A stretch of DNA of 55,771 nucleotides from Cytophagales bacterium. Its GTDB lineage: Bacteria > Bacteroidota > Bacteroidia > Cytophagales > Microscillaceae. The DNA lies in the NCBI GenBank assembly GCA_013298075.1, contig JAAFJG010000027.1, forward strand, positions 1-55,771, given 5' to 3'. Shown here piece after piece: positions 25,467 to 33,437 of the stretch (position 1 is its first letter; each line of letters begins with the position of its first letter). The notes under the pieces were generated by a model that had not been told where the DNA came from, ran no database searches, and worked only from the letters and a program-made list of their open reading frames with translations. Position numbers and translations under genes: made by a program.

Positions 25467-25561
25467 ATTTTTAGTAATTTATTTTTTAATTTTTTATTTA
25501 GAAAATCTCTCAAAACTATAACAAAAAAAGAAACAAAAACGTTTTATTTTTTTCAAAAAAA

Positions 25562-26371
25562 TTATTTACATTTATTTTCTTCTTGCCATTTTGTTGTGTT
25601 AAATCCTAACTCACTTGCTTTTTTCCAATCCGCACATGCTTTATCAATTTCTTTCAATTCTTTGTGAGCCAATCCACGATATACATACGAATCGCCATCT
25701 TTTGCGTTCATTGTCAATACTTTATCAAAATCTGCGATGGCTTCTGGGTATTTTTTAACGGCATAATAATACATTCCTCGATTGACTAAAGCGTCTTGAT
25801 TTTTTGGATTGAAGTTGATTATAGTAGAACAATCATTGATTGCTCCTTGATAATTTTTAATAGAAAAACTAACCGCACTTCTCGCTAATAAAAGGGCTTC
25901 ATCTTTCGGTAATTTTTCTACTGCTTTACTATAATCTGTGTATGCTTTTCTATACATTTTAAGTTGAGCATATAATTGCCCTCTTGCTTTCGAAGTTTCT
26001 GCATCATCAGGTTTGATGGCTAATATTTTAGTGTAATCTTCGATGGCTTCAGATTTAAAACCTGCTAAAATTTTAATGACTGCACTCGCATTATAATAGT
26101 CGAGATTTGTATTATTGATTTCGATGGCTTTGGCAATATCATTGCTTGCGCCGCTAAAAAATCTTAAATTTAACTTTGCTTTTGCCCTTGCGTGATAGGC
26201 TTTGTCATTATTTTCTTCTTTTTCGATGCATTTATCTAACAAAGTGATTGCTTCAGAAAATTTATTTTTTTCTAATTTTTCATTTGCCTGTTTGAGATAA
26301 TCTGCTGAATTTTGTGAGAAAATAGGCGTTAAAAAGCACAAAAATATTATTAGTAAACCTTTAAACTTCAT
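25562..26371 (-). CDS. secreted TPR-repeat protein
   Basis: About 269 aa: signal peptide (FKGLLIIFLCFLTPIFSQ) and six to seven TPR units of about 34 residues (YLKQANEKLEKNKFSEAITLLDK, then AYHARAKAKLN, SKARGQLYAQLKMYRKAY, ALVNRGMYYYAVKKYPEAI). The last unit, YVYRGLAHKELKEIDKACADWKKASELG, is of the Sel1/TPR type that closes many Bacteroidota TPR proteins. It probably acts as a periplasmic scaffold; partners unknown. The start at 26371 (or 26374) is chosen because the -7 box TATATTTG (26409-26402) overlaps the longer frame's first codon. Confidence 0.82.
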   Translation of the reverse strand: MKFKGLLIIFLCFLTPIFSQNSADYLKQANEKLEKNKFSEAITLLDKCIEKEENNDKAYHARAKAKLNLRFFSGASNDIAKAIEINNTNLDYYNASAVIKILAGFKSEAIEDYTKILAIKPDDAETSKARGQLYAQLKMYRKAYTDYSKAVEKLPKDEALLLARSAVSFSIKNYQGAINDCSTIINFNPKNQDALVNRGMYYYAVKKYPEAIADFDKVLTMNAKDGDSYVYRGLAHKELKEIDKACADWKKASELGFNTTKWQEENKCK

Positions 26372-26401
26372 CATTATATTTTTAATTGTAATTTTTTTGT
26401 G

Positions 26402-26409
26402 CAAATATA
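26402..26409 (-). promoter_or_regulatory. -7 box (TATATTTG) of the TPR gene
   Basis: CAAATATA on the plus strand; transcription would begin near 26395, leaving a leader of about 25 nt before the ATG at 26371. Confidence 0.5.
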
Positions 26410-26518
26410 ATGATTTTTTTTGAATTTTGAATTTTTTTTATGAAGTCTTTTTTGAAAATATTTTCAAAAAAAAACTTTCATTTCATTGATTTTTTTAGAA
26501 TTATTACATTTTTTTTTC

Positions 26519-26526
26519 TACCTTTG
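26519..26526 (+). promoter_or_regulatory. -7 box (TACCTTTG) ahead of the first GAF/PAS sensor
   Basis: TACCTTTG matches the consensus and lies 335 bp before the sensor start at 26862. The long intervening leader (26530-26861) contains poly-A and poly-T runs and a 65-codon frame of biased composition (26440-26637) that starts before the promoter. I see no riboswitch or small RNA that I can name. Confidence 0.35.
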
Positions 26527-26861
26527 CATATTCTAAAACTATTATCATTATTTCAAAAAAGGTTGTTACTTAAACCAATTTGGGCTTGGTTGCAAAAAAT
26601 TGTCAATAGGAAAATCCACCAAAAAAAATCTTTTTAAATAAAATAAAAAGGCTTGATACGATAAAAAAATAATGGATTAAACCACCAAAAAAAAAATAAA
26701 AACGTTTTTTTTTATTTTTTTTGAAAAAAATACTAAAAAATCAATAATATTATTTAATTTTGAATAGTTTTTGTAAAGTATTATTGATAAGTAAGATAAC
26801 TTTATCAAATTACTTAAAAATATTTGATAAAAATAAAATAAAAAAACAAAGCGAATTCAAA

Positions 26862-28913
26862 ATGGCAACATCTCAACTTAATATTTTTAATTTCAAATCT
26901 GCATTTGGGCGAATTTTAGGCACTTATTTAGTGTTAGGCTTGATTGTGAGTATATTTTCGGTGTATATTTATAATCAAATTAAAGATTTAAAACAAAAAT
27001 CATCAGAGTTACAAGATAATCCTTTCTTGTTACATACACACAATCAACAATTAGAAAGTGATTTAACGTATTGGAGTTTTTTGAATTACTTCCACGAAAA
27101 AAATCAAGACAAAACATCTTTAATTAGGCAAAATACAATTTGGGAGAAAAAAATAATGGGTAAATTGGATTCATTGCGTAAAAATGAAGCCGTTAGTGGT
27201 AATCAAAACTTAGAAAATAAATTGATTAACCTCAAAAAAGATATTATAAGATTTGCCGAAAGTTTTAGTAAAAAGAAAAATGATAACCAAACCAACGACT
27301 TAGTTTTAGCAAAAATAAGAAAAGATATTCAAAATTTTGATATAGAAATTCAAATAAATATAAAGCAGTATTTCTATCAAATTAACAAAAATATTGAAAA
27401 TGTAGAGTTTACTTTATGGTTAGTGTTGAGTTTGGGAGGAACGTTGAGTTTTATTTTTGCTTGGCTTTTATTTAGGTCTGTATTCCAAAAAACGAATCGG
27501 TATTCGGATAATATTAACACACTTATCAACGGAAATTTACCCATTATCAAACCTAATTTTATTACAGAATTAGACCCAATGTACGACTCAGTTATTGAAT
27601 TAAAAGCAAGTTTTACGCGTTTAAAAGCAATGGCAGAGGAAATTGGGGGGGGGACTTTTGATGCGTCTATCACAATGTTTGCTGGGAAGGGAGAAATTGG
27701 TGCGGCTTTGAAAGGTATGCGAGATAGTTTGGGAAGAATTTCGAAAGATAACTGGGAGCGTAACTTTTTTAATGAAGGTTTTGCCAAATTTTCAGAAATT
27801 TTACGTAATTCAAACCGACAAACTGCCGAAGATTTTTATGATAGTATTATTAATAATTTGGTACGATATTTAGATGTAGCACAAGGTGGAATTTTTTCAA
27901 TTCAAGAGGCAACTGCTAAACTGCCTGCTTTTATGGTGTTGAGATCAAGTTATGCGTATCAACGTAAAAAATCTTTAGAAAAACAACTTACTTATGAAGA
28001 TGGAATTATCGGGCAAGTTTGGCGAGAGCGTGATTTGGTTTATATCAATGATATTCCTGAAGATTATACAGAAATTACTTCAGGTATTGGACAAGCAAAA
28101 CCTAAAAGTATTTTAGTTGCTCCTTTGATTTCGAATGATTATTTGAATGGCGTGATTGAATTAGCAAGTTTTAGATTATTTGAACCTTATCAAATTGAAT
28201 TTGTGAAACGATTGAGTGAGAGTATTTCATCGACTATTGCACGTTTGCAAGTAGATGAGGAAAGCCGTCGTACTACACGCCAAGCAGAATCTATGGGCGA
28301 AAAAATGAAAGCACAAGAAGCTCAAATGAAACAAACTTTAAACATTTTAGAAGATGCTCAAAAGTCAATGGAAAGGAAAAATATTGAGATGGAAAATCAA
28401 CTCAAAGCCTTAGAAGAATCTTTTGTTTATATCGAAATTTCATCACAAGGAACGATTACTTTTGCTAATTATATTACTCAAGAAGTATCAGGATATACAA
28501 AAGAAGATTTACAAGGCATGTCTTTTAGATCATTATTGGGCAAACATTCGGATGACGAAAAAGTGAACAGAGATTGGCAAAGAATTTTGAATGGACACCA
28601 AGTAAAAGGTGAATTTTTGAGATACGGAAAAGATGGGCAAAGATATTGGGTGCAAGAAGTGATTTATCCTTTGTTGAATGCGGATAAACAAATTTATAAA
28701 ATTGTCTCAATTGGATATGATATTACCAAACAGAAACAAAAAGAATTTGAAGTAAAACAAGAATTAGCCGAACTCCAAATGAATAAACGTGATGTTGTAA
28801 AACGTATCAAAGAAGTTGAAAATAAATCAAAAGCAAAAATACAACAAATGCAACAAGACTTTTTTGTGCAAATAAAAGAAAGAGAAAAACTGATTGAACA
28901 ATTAAAAAGTTAA
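26862..28913 (+). CDS. membrane sensor protein: 2 TM, GAF, coiled coil, PAS; no transmitter domain
   Basis: A 683-aa protein. Segments: TM1 near residues 20-40 (LGTYLVLGLIVSIFSVYIY), extracytoplasmic helices to about 180, TM2 near 185-205 (LWLVLSLGGTLSFIFAWLLF), a HAMP-like linker, GAF near 310-460 (DVAQGGIFSIQ ... GQVWRERDLVYINDIPEDY ... APLISNDYLNGVIELASF), coiled coil 465-525, PAS near 530-645 with the PAC end YKIVSIGYDITKQKQ, and a coiled-coil tail. No histidine kinase, GGDEF, phosphatase or methyl-acceptor part is present. The frame begins with TTG at 26760; I chose the ATG at 26862. A run of nine G lies in the HAMP-GAF linker (27645-27653). It is a paralogue of the protein at 35925. Confidence 0.82.
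   Translation: MATSQLNIFNFKSAFGRILGTYLVLGLIVSIFSVYIYNQIKDLKQKSSELQDNPFLLHTHNQQLESDLTYWSFLNYFHEKNQDKTSLIRQNTIWEKKIMGKLDSLRKNEAVSGNQNLENKLINLKKDIIRFAESFSKKKNDNQTNDLVLAKIRKDIQNFDIEIQINIKQYFYQINKNIENVEFTLWLVLSLGGTLSFIFAWLLFRSVFQKTNRYSDNINTLINGNLPIIKPNFITELDPMYDSVIELKASFTRLKAMAEEIGGGTFDASITMFAGKGEIGAALKGMRDSLGRISKDNWERNFFNEGFAKFSEILRNSNRQTAEDFYDSIINNLVRYLDVAQGGIFSIQEATAKLPAFMVLRSSYAYQRKKSLEKQLTYEDGIIGQVWRERDLVYINDIPEDYTEITSGIGQAKPKSILVAPLISNDYLNGVIELASFRLFEPYQIEFVKRLSESISSTIARLQVDEESRRTTRQAESMGEKMKAQEAQMKQTLNILEDAQKSMERKNIEMENQLKALEESFVYIEISSQGTITFANYITQEVSGYTKEDLQGMSFRSLLGKHSDDEKVNRDWQRILNGHQVKGEFLRYGKDGQRYWVQEVIYPLLNADKQIYKIVSIGYDITKQKQKEFEVKQELAELQMNKRDVVKRIKEVENKSKAKIQQMQQDFFVQIKEREKLIEQLKS
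27645..27653 (+). repeat. homopolymer run G9 inside the sensor gene
   Basis: Nine consecutive G encode Gly-Gly-Gly in frame (EEIGGGTFDAS). It is the only G run of this length I noticed in an AT-rich window, and the paralogue at 35925 has no such run. Gain or loss of one G would truncate the protein before the GAF domain, the usual signature of a phase-variable contingency locus. Confidence 0.6.
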
Positions 28914-29014
28914 TTTTTTTTAGTCTAAAAAAATAATCATTTTGTCCATATATCTGCCAGATTTGGAAAATCTTGCAGTTTTTTTTATAATAAATTTTTA
29001 TCTTGAACACCTCT

Positions 29015-29042
29015 AAAAAGTAGACCTTAACGTCTACTTTTT
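29015..29042. terminator. intrinsic terminator hairpin
   Basis: AAAAAGTAGAC (29015-29025), loop CTTAAC, GTCTACTTTTT (29032-29042). With A and T runs on the two sides it could work in either direction; it follows the first sensor gene by about 100 bp. Confidence 0.7.
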
Positions 29043-29097
29043 AGATGAGAAATAAGATTTTAATACATTTTTGGCTATCATAAAATATTTAATTTCT

Positions 29098-30273
29098 ATG
29101 AAAATAATAGAGCTAACTCCTTTTGACAAAAAAACTGAAAAAGAGTTTTTATATTTACCTTTAAAAATTTATAAAGACGATAAAAATTATATTTTGCCTT
29201 TATACAAAGATATAAAAAATGTTTTTATTCCCATAAAAAATCCTTGTTTTAATTTTGGAGAAGCAAAAAGATGGATTTTACAAGACGAAAATCAACAAAT
29301 AATAGGACGTGTGGCTGCTTTTTATGACAAAAGAATTATCAATATCGGCAATGAACAACCTACAGGTGCAATGGGATTTTTTGAATGTATTGATAATCAA
29401 CAGGCTGCCAATTTATTATTCGATACTTGCAAAGATTGGCTCAAAACCAAAGGAATGGAAGCAATGGACGGACCTGTTAATTTTGGAGACAGAGGGAAAT
29501 GGTGGGGATTGTTAGTCAATGGATTTCATCAACCTTCTTATCAAGCCAATTATCATTTGCCTTATTATCAACATCTATTCGAAAATTATGGTTTTAAAGA
29601 TTATTTCAAACAATTTACATTCGCAAGAAACTTAAATAGAGGAGAACTTACGCCTACATTTGTGGCAAAATCTGAAAGGTTATTAAGAAATCCCTCTTAC
29701 AAATTTGCACATATTCAGAAAAATAATATAGAAAAATATATCAATGATTTTCGCAATGTATATAATCAAAGTTGGGCAAAACGCGAAGGTGTAGCACAAA
29801 TGACAGAAGCAGAATCTAAAAAAATATTGAACGAAATGAAACCAATTATTCACGAAAAAATAATTTGGTTTGCTTATTATGATAATTTACCGATTGGATT
29901 TGTGGTGATGATTCCTGAGTTAAATCAATATTTTAAATACGTCAATGGAAAAATGAACTGGTGGGGAAAATTAAAGTTTTTGTATCATTTCAAAACCAAA
30001 AAAGTAACAAAAATTTTAGGAATTATTTTGGGAGTAATACCAAAATTTCAAAAATTTGGGTTAGAAAGTGCATTATTGGTGCGTTTATCAGAATCTATGG
30101 CTGAAAAAGATAGTCCTTATGAAATAGGAGAATTTAATTGGATTGGAGACTTTCTGCCTGTAATGGTTAGATTTTATCATTCTTTTGGATGTGAAATTTA
30201 TAAAACTCATATCACTTACAGAAAATTATTTGATGAAACAAAAGAATTTAAAAGACATCCTGTTGTTGAATAG
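29098..30273 (+). CDS. GNAT-like acyltransferase domain protein
   Basis: About 391 aa, soluble. The segments YLPLKIYKDDKNYILPLYKD, PVNFGDRGKWWGLLVNGF, NYHLPYYQHLFENYGFKDY and FAYYDNLPIGFVVMIPELNQ belong to a Bacteroidota family usually annotated as GNAT N-acetyltransferase. The second half has the acceptor-like strand GFVVMIPE and the late LESALLVRLSESMAEK helix expected after the acetyl-CoA-binding turn, here KFQKFGLES. The substrate is unknown. The frame begins upstream at 29071 with a rarer start; the ATG at 29098 is preferred. It lies between terminator hairpins and is probably transcribed alone. Confidence 0.68.
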   Translation: MKIIELTPFDKKTEKEFLYLPLKIYKDDKNYILPLYKDIKNVFIPIKNPCFNFGEAKRWILQDENQQIIGRVAAFYDKRIINIGNEQPTGAMGFFECIDNQQAANLLFDTCKDWLKTKGMEAMDGPVNFGDRGKWWGLLVNGFHQPSYQANYHLPYYQHLFENYGFKDYFKQFTFARNLNRGELTPTFVAKSERLLRNPSYKFAHIQKNNIEKYINDFRNVYNQSWAKREGVAQMTEAESKKILNEMKPIIHEKIIWFAYYDNLPIGFVVMIPELNQYFKYVNGKMNWWGKLKFLYHFKTKKVTKILGIILGVIPKFQKFGLESALLVRLSESMAEKDSPYEIGEFNWIGDFLPVMVRFYHSFGCEIYKTHITYRKLFDETKEFKRHPVVE

Positions 30274-30405
30274 AAAAAATAATTTTTCTACTCTATTTTT
30301 AGAAATTTTTGACAAATAGAAAAGTTTTTTGTAAGAATATTATTCATTATTTTGATAACGACTTTTTGATTTTGTCAATAAATATTTATTTTATTGTTCC
30401 TTTCT

Positions 30406-30432
30406 CCTTGGTCTGTGTGCCACAGACCAAGG
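30406..30432. repeat. perfect 12-bp stem-loop
   Basis: CCTTGGTCTGTG (30406-30417), loop TGC, CACAGACCAAGG (30421-30432). It is GC-rich for this DNA, in the spacer between the GNAT-like gene and asd. No T run follows, so it may be a REP-like element or a factor-dependent terminator. The rest of this 289-bp spacer shows only the asd -7 box. Confidence 0.55.
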
Positions 30433-30529
30433 ATTAACATAAAAGAAATGTCATTATCAAACTTAGTCCCTAAAAAGTTAATTTTTGTTCATATTTTTGA
30501 AAAAAATATTTTTTAATTTTTTTTTACTT

Positions 30530-30537
30530 TAACTTTG
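30530..30537 (+). promoter_or_regulatory. -7 box (TAACTTTG) of asd
   Basis: TAACTTTG, 25 bp before the asd ATG at 30563; a typical Bacteroidota -7 element. Confidence 0.5.
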
Positions 30538-30562
30538 TAAAAAAATTGTATTTAATTTATTT

Positions 30563-31552
30563 ATGAAAATAGCAGTTGTTGGTGCTACAGGTTTAGTTGG
30601 CACAAAAGTTTTGCAAGTATTAGCAGAAAGAAAAATATTTATCACCGATTTAATTTTGGTTGCTTCTGAAAAATCAGTTGGGCAAGAAATTATATTCAAC
30701 GAAAAAAAATACAAAGTAGTCAGTATGGAAGAAGGCATCAATCAAAAACCTGATATTGCTTTGTTTTCAGCAGGAGGAAATACTTCTTTGGAATATGCAC
30801 CCAAATTCGCAGCAGTTGGAACAATCGTCATCGATAATTCTTCCGCTTGGAGAATGTCGGCAGCTCATAAATTAGTCGTGCCTGAAGTCAATGCACACGT
30901 CTTGACAAAAGAAGATAAAATTATTGCTAATCCAAATTGTTCTACGATTCAAATGGTGGTGGCACTCAATCCATTGCATCAAAAATATAAAATTAAAAGA
31001 ATTGTGGTTTCTACTTATCAAAGTGTAACGGGAACAGGAAAAAAAGCGGTGGATCAACTCATGAATGAAAGGGCAAATAATTTAGATACTTCAAAAGTTT
31101 ATCCGTATCAAATTGACCTTAATTTATTGCCTCATATCGATTCTTTTTTGGATAATGGATATACAAAAGAAGAGATGAAAATGGTGAATGAAACCAAAAA
31201 AATTATGGGAGATGATACCATAAAAATTACGGCTACGACGGTGCGTGTGCCTGTGATAGGCGGACATTCTGAGGCTGTAAATATCGAATTTGAAAATGAA
31301 TTTGATTTATTAGAAGTAAGAAAAATTTTAGAAAATGCGGCTGGAGTGATTGTAAAAGATGATATTGCTCATTTAGAATATCCAATGCCTATCGATGCAC
31401 ACGATAAGGATGAAGTTTTTGTAGGTCGTATTCGCAGAGATGAAAGCCAACCTAAAACATTGAATATGTGGATTGTAGCAGATAATTTACGCAAAGGTGC
31501 GGCTACAAATGCAGTTCAAATTGCTGAATATTTGATAAAAATGAAAGGATAA
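30563..31552 (+). CDS. asd: aspartate-semialdehyde dehydrogenase
   Basis: NADPH-dependent reduction of aspartyl-4-phosphate to aspartate semialdehyde, the branch point to lysine/diaminopimelate, threonine and methionine. The Rossmann motif VGATGLVG is at residues 6-13. The catalytic Cys126 lies in NPNCSTIQ, the substrate loop is STYQSVTGTGKKAVDQL, and the catalytic His is in GGHSEAVNIEFE. Length 329 aa is standard for the Gram-negative-like type. It has its own promoter and a strong terminator at 31565-31600, so it is a single-gene unit. Confidence 0.97.
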   Translation: MKIAVVGATGLVGTKVLQVLAERKIFITDLILVASEKSVGQEIIFNEKKYKVVSMEEGINQKPDIALFSAGGNTSLEYAPKFAAVGTIVIDNSSAWRMSAAHKLVVPEVNAHVLTKEDKIIANPNCSTIQMVVALNPLHQKYKIKRIVVSTYQSVTGTGKKAVDQLMNERANNLDTSKVYPYQIDLNLLPHIDSFLDNGYTKEEMKMVNETKKIMGDDTIKITATTVRVPVIGGHSEAVNIEFENEFDLLEVRKILENAAGVIVKDDIAHLEYPMPIDAHDKDEVFVGRIRRDESQPKTLNMWIVADNLRKGAATNAVQIAEYLIKMKG

Positions 31553-31564
31553 TTTTTGAAAAGT

Positions 31565-31600
31565 AAAAAGAAACTTGATTTTGTTATCAAGTTTCTTTTT
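31565..31600 (+). terminator. intrinsic terminator of asd
   Basis: AAAAAGAAACTTGAT (31565-31579), loop TTTGTT, ATCAAGTTTCTTTTT (31586-31600), then more T. A 15-bp perfect stem just 13 bp after the stop. Confidence 0.88.
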
Positions 31601-31621
31601 TTTGGATAATAGATATATTAT

Positions 31622-31755
31622 CTAATATTAGAGTTTTTTAAATGGTAACCAAAAATTGACAAAAATCATTAAAAATTCAAGAAAAAAAAATCCGTATTAA
31701 TCCGCTAAATCCGTGTTATCTGTGTGCTAAAATCTCTTTCATTTAAAAAATACTA
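31622..31755. repeat. left arm of a 130-bp inverted repeat bounding a cassette
   Basis: About 134 bp, nearly identical in reverse complement to 32661-32790. It runs from CTAATATTAGAG through AAATGGTAACC, AAAAATCATTAAAAATTC, CCGTATTAATCCGCTAAAT and GTGTTATCTGTGTGCTAAAA to TTTCATTTAAAAAATACTA. Differences from the other arm are few substitutions and a 4-nt length change in poly-A. The AATCCGCTAAATCCGTGTTATC phrase is a repeat type I associate with Bacteroidota intergenic DNA. Confidence 0.9.
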
Positions 31756-31834
31756 TTGGTTTTTTATACGTTTTAAAATTTTACTTTTTTATCTTTTCTC
31801 AAAAAATGATATTGTAACTTTATACCGACCAAGA

Positions 31835-32017
31835 TTATGTTTTGAGCCAATCTCCTCCTACATTTTGAATTTCTTTCCAATTTTCTTCTTTTTGAGATGT
31901 TGTCCAAATATTATCAGGAGGTGATACAAATGCTACAAATATAAGATTATAATCTAAGAGTTTTTTGTCATTATATTTTTTGTTTTTTCTACAAATTAAA
32001 ATATTTTTCGACTTCAT
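31835..32017 (-). CDS. small hypothetical ORF inside the inverted-repeat cassette
   Basis: Sixty codons, starting with ATG inside the 3' end of the PD-(D/E)XK-like gene (29-bp overlap) and ending before the left arm of the inverted repeat. The second half (SPPDNIWTTSQKEENWKEIQ, then NVGGDWLKT) has a protein-like composition with several Trp. I do not recognise it; it may be a real small gene coupled to the upstream one, or the remnant of a larger one. Confidence 0.35.
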   Translation of the reverse strand: MKSKNILICRKNKKYNDKKLLDYNLIFVAFVSPPDNIWTTSQKEENWKEIQNVGGDWLKT

Positions 32018-32645
32018 TTTTAATTTTTTTGAGGATAATAATTACTGCATACAAATCTTCTTCTGTGGTATCAAAAGCCTTACTGACTTCATATTGGTCA
32101 TTTTTTAAGACTACAAAAAACCAAAATCTACCCAAAATATAACAACCATACAAAGGGAAATTAATATCTAAATTGTTGGTTTCATTTTGTAATTTTGCAG
32201 CCATCATAGCTATCAATAATTGCCCCAAAGCATCATTATTGCGTTGTTCTTCTTGTTTGTATTCGTGTAAAAAAAAGAAAGGTTTTTCTGGGTTTTTTCG
32301 TCCTGTGGCAAGGCAAAACTCTACTTCTCCTTTACAATTTACGTATTCATTTTTGATAGTTAATGTACGTTGTGTAAAAGATTTATAATAAGGAAAATGA
32401 TATAATTTGATAATGCTTAGCAAAGGAGCAATGAAAAACATTTTTAATTCGTCTTCATTCCACGCATCTACATTCATATACAATAATTCTTGTAATTCTT
32501 TGTATTTTTCGTTTTTTTGGCTTTCTATTTCTATATCAACATTTAATAAATCCTTCATTTCAGGCATTTTATTCCATAAACGAGTTACGCCAAATATTTT
32601 TTCGACTTCCTCAGAATCCCATTCTTTAAATGATTTAGTGATCAT
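31989..32645 (-). CDS. PD-(D/E)XK nuclease-like protein of the cassette
   Basis: A 218-aa protein, the main cargo of the cassette bounded by inverted repeats. WNEDELKMFFIAPLLSII is followed by YKSFTQRTLTI, GEVEFCLATGRKN, PFFFLHEYKQEEQRNNDALGQLLIAMMAA and YGCYILGRFWFFVVLKN. The order (helix with Glu, strand G-x-V-E-F, strand with E-x-K in HEYKQE, then a Gln-containing helix) is that of a PD-(D/E)XK fold found in many uncharacterised Bacteroidota proteins. Whether it cuts DNA is unknown. Its start is 15 bp from the right repeat arm, which must therefore carry or abut its promoter. Confidence 0.6.
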   Translation of the reverse strand: MITKSFKEWDSEEVEKIFGVTRLWNKMPEMKDLLNVDIEIESQKNEKYKELQELLYMNVDAWNEDELKMFFIAPLLSIIKLYHFPYYKSFTQRTLTIKNEYVNCKGEVEFCLATGRKNPEKPFFFLHEYKQEEQRNNDALGQLLIAMMAAKLQNETNNLDINFPLYGCYILGRFWFFVVLKNDQYEVSKAFDTTEEDLYAVIIILKKIKNEVEKYFNL

Positions 32646-32660
32646 AATTTTAATGTTTAT

Positions 32661-32790
32661 TAGTATTTTTTAAATGAAAGATATTTTAGCACACAGATAA
32701 CACGGATTTAGCGGATTAATACGGATTTTTCTCGAATTTTTAATGATTTTTGTCAATTTTTGGCTACCATTTAAAAAACTCTATTATTAG
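32661..32790. repeat. right arm of the 130-bp inverted repeat
   Basis: Reverse complement of 31622-31755, ending CTATTATTAG at 32790. Together the arms bound about 1.17 kb. I could not find a convincing target-site duplication. Confidence 0.9.
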
Positions 32791-32822
32791 TATAACTTTT
32801 TGTCTGATAAATAATTGCAAAA

Positions 32823-33392
32823 CTAACTTTTTTTAATCTTGCCTTTTGATATATTTTCTTGTTTTGACAATACAAAACGCATCTGATTTAATAATTCGTG
32901 TGTTGTTTTTTGTTGTTCATTAAGAACATTAAAATTTTTTAGAAGTTCGGCAACCAAACTTTGCTCACTTATTTTTTTCTCAAATTGGTGTTTTAGTTCA
33001 AGTGTATATGCGTGATAGTGTTCCTCATTAAAGAAAGAAGTTTTTGAGGGTAGGTATGAATCAGGCAGTTCATTTATCGTTGCGATTAAAATCTGTTTTT
33101 TATTTAATTCATCATCTAAATCTACTAAAAAAATAGTCGTATTTTTAGTAATCATTTGGCAAAGAGTAATATCTCGATTAAGAAATGCTACAATATCTTT
33201 TTCCAATGATTTAAAAATAAACCAATGATGACAATCATCATCACAATCTACCCAACGAAAAAAATAATGGTCGTTAGGATTATCTTTGTCAATAAAATGA
33301 GATAATAAGGGTTCTTCATAATACAAGAAATCGCCCATTTTGATTGGTTGAAAGTATAAATGAGTTATCTTTAATGCTTTAACATCTTTCAT
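32823..33392 (-). CDS. hypothetical protein, possibly DUF6575
   Basis: A 189-aa soluble protein. The opening LYFQPIKMGDFLYYEEPLLSH, then HYFFRWVDCDDDCHHWFIFK, resembles an uncharacterised family often found in accessory regions (DUF6575), but I am not certain of the name. The C-terminal 60 residues are helical and probably coiled coil (SLVAELLKNFNVLNEQQKTT). No catalytic motif. It lies between the cassette and the ABC exporter gene on the same strand, 45 bp upstream of nothing else it clearly joins. Confidence 0.5.
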   Translation of the reverse strand: MKDVKALKITHLYFQPIKMGDFLYYEEPLLSHFIDKDNPNDHYFFRWVDCDDDCHHWFIFKSLEKDIVAFLNRDITLCQMITKNTTIFLVDLDDELNKKQILIATINELPDSYLPSKTSFFNEEHYHAYTLELKHQFEKKISEQSLVAELLKNFNVLNEQQKTTHELLNQMRFVLSKQENISKGKIKKS

Positions 33393-33437
33393 AGTTTACA
33401 AAAACAAGATATTATTTAGTGAATAAAAAAAATAATT

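Noticed and set aside
26440-26637. A 65-codon plus-strand frame upstream of the first sensor gene
   Set aside because: It starts 80 bp before the only -7 box there and has low-complexity Phe/Lys/Leu composition; probably not translated.
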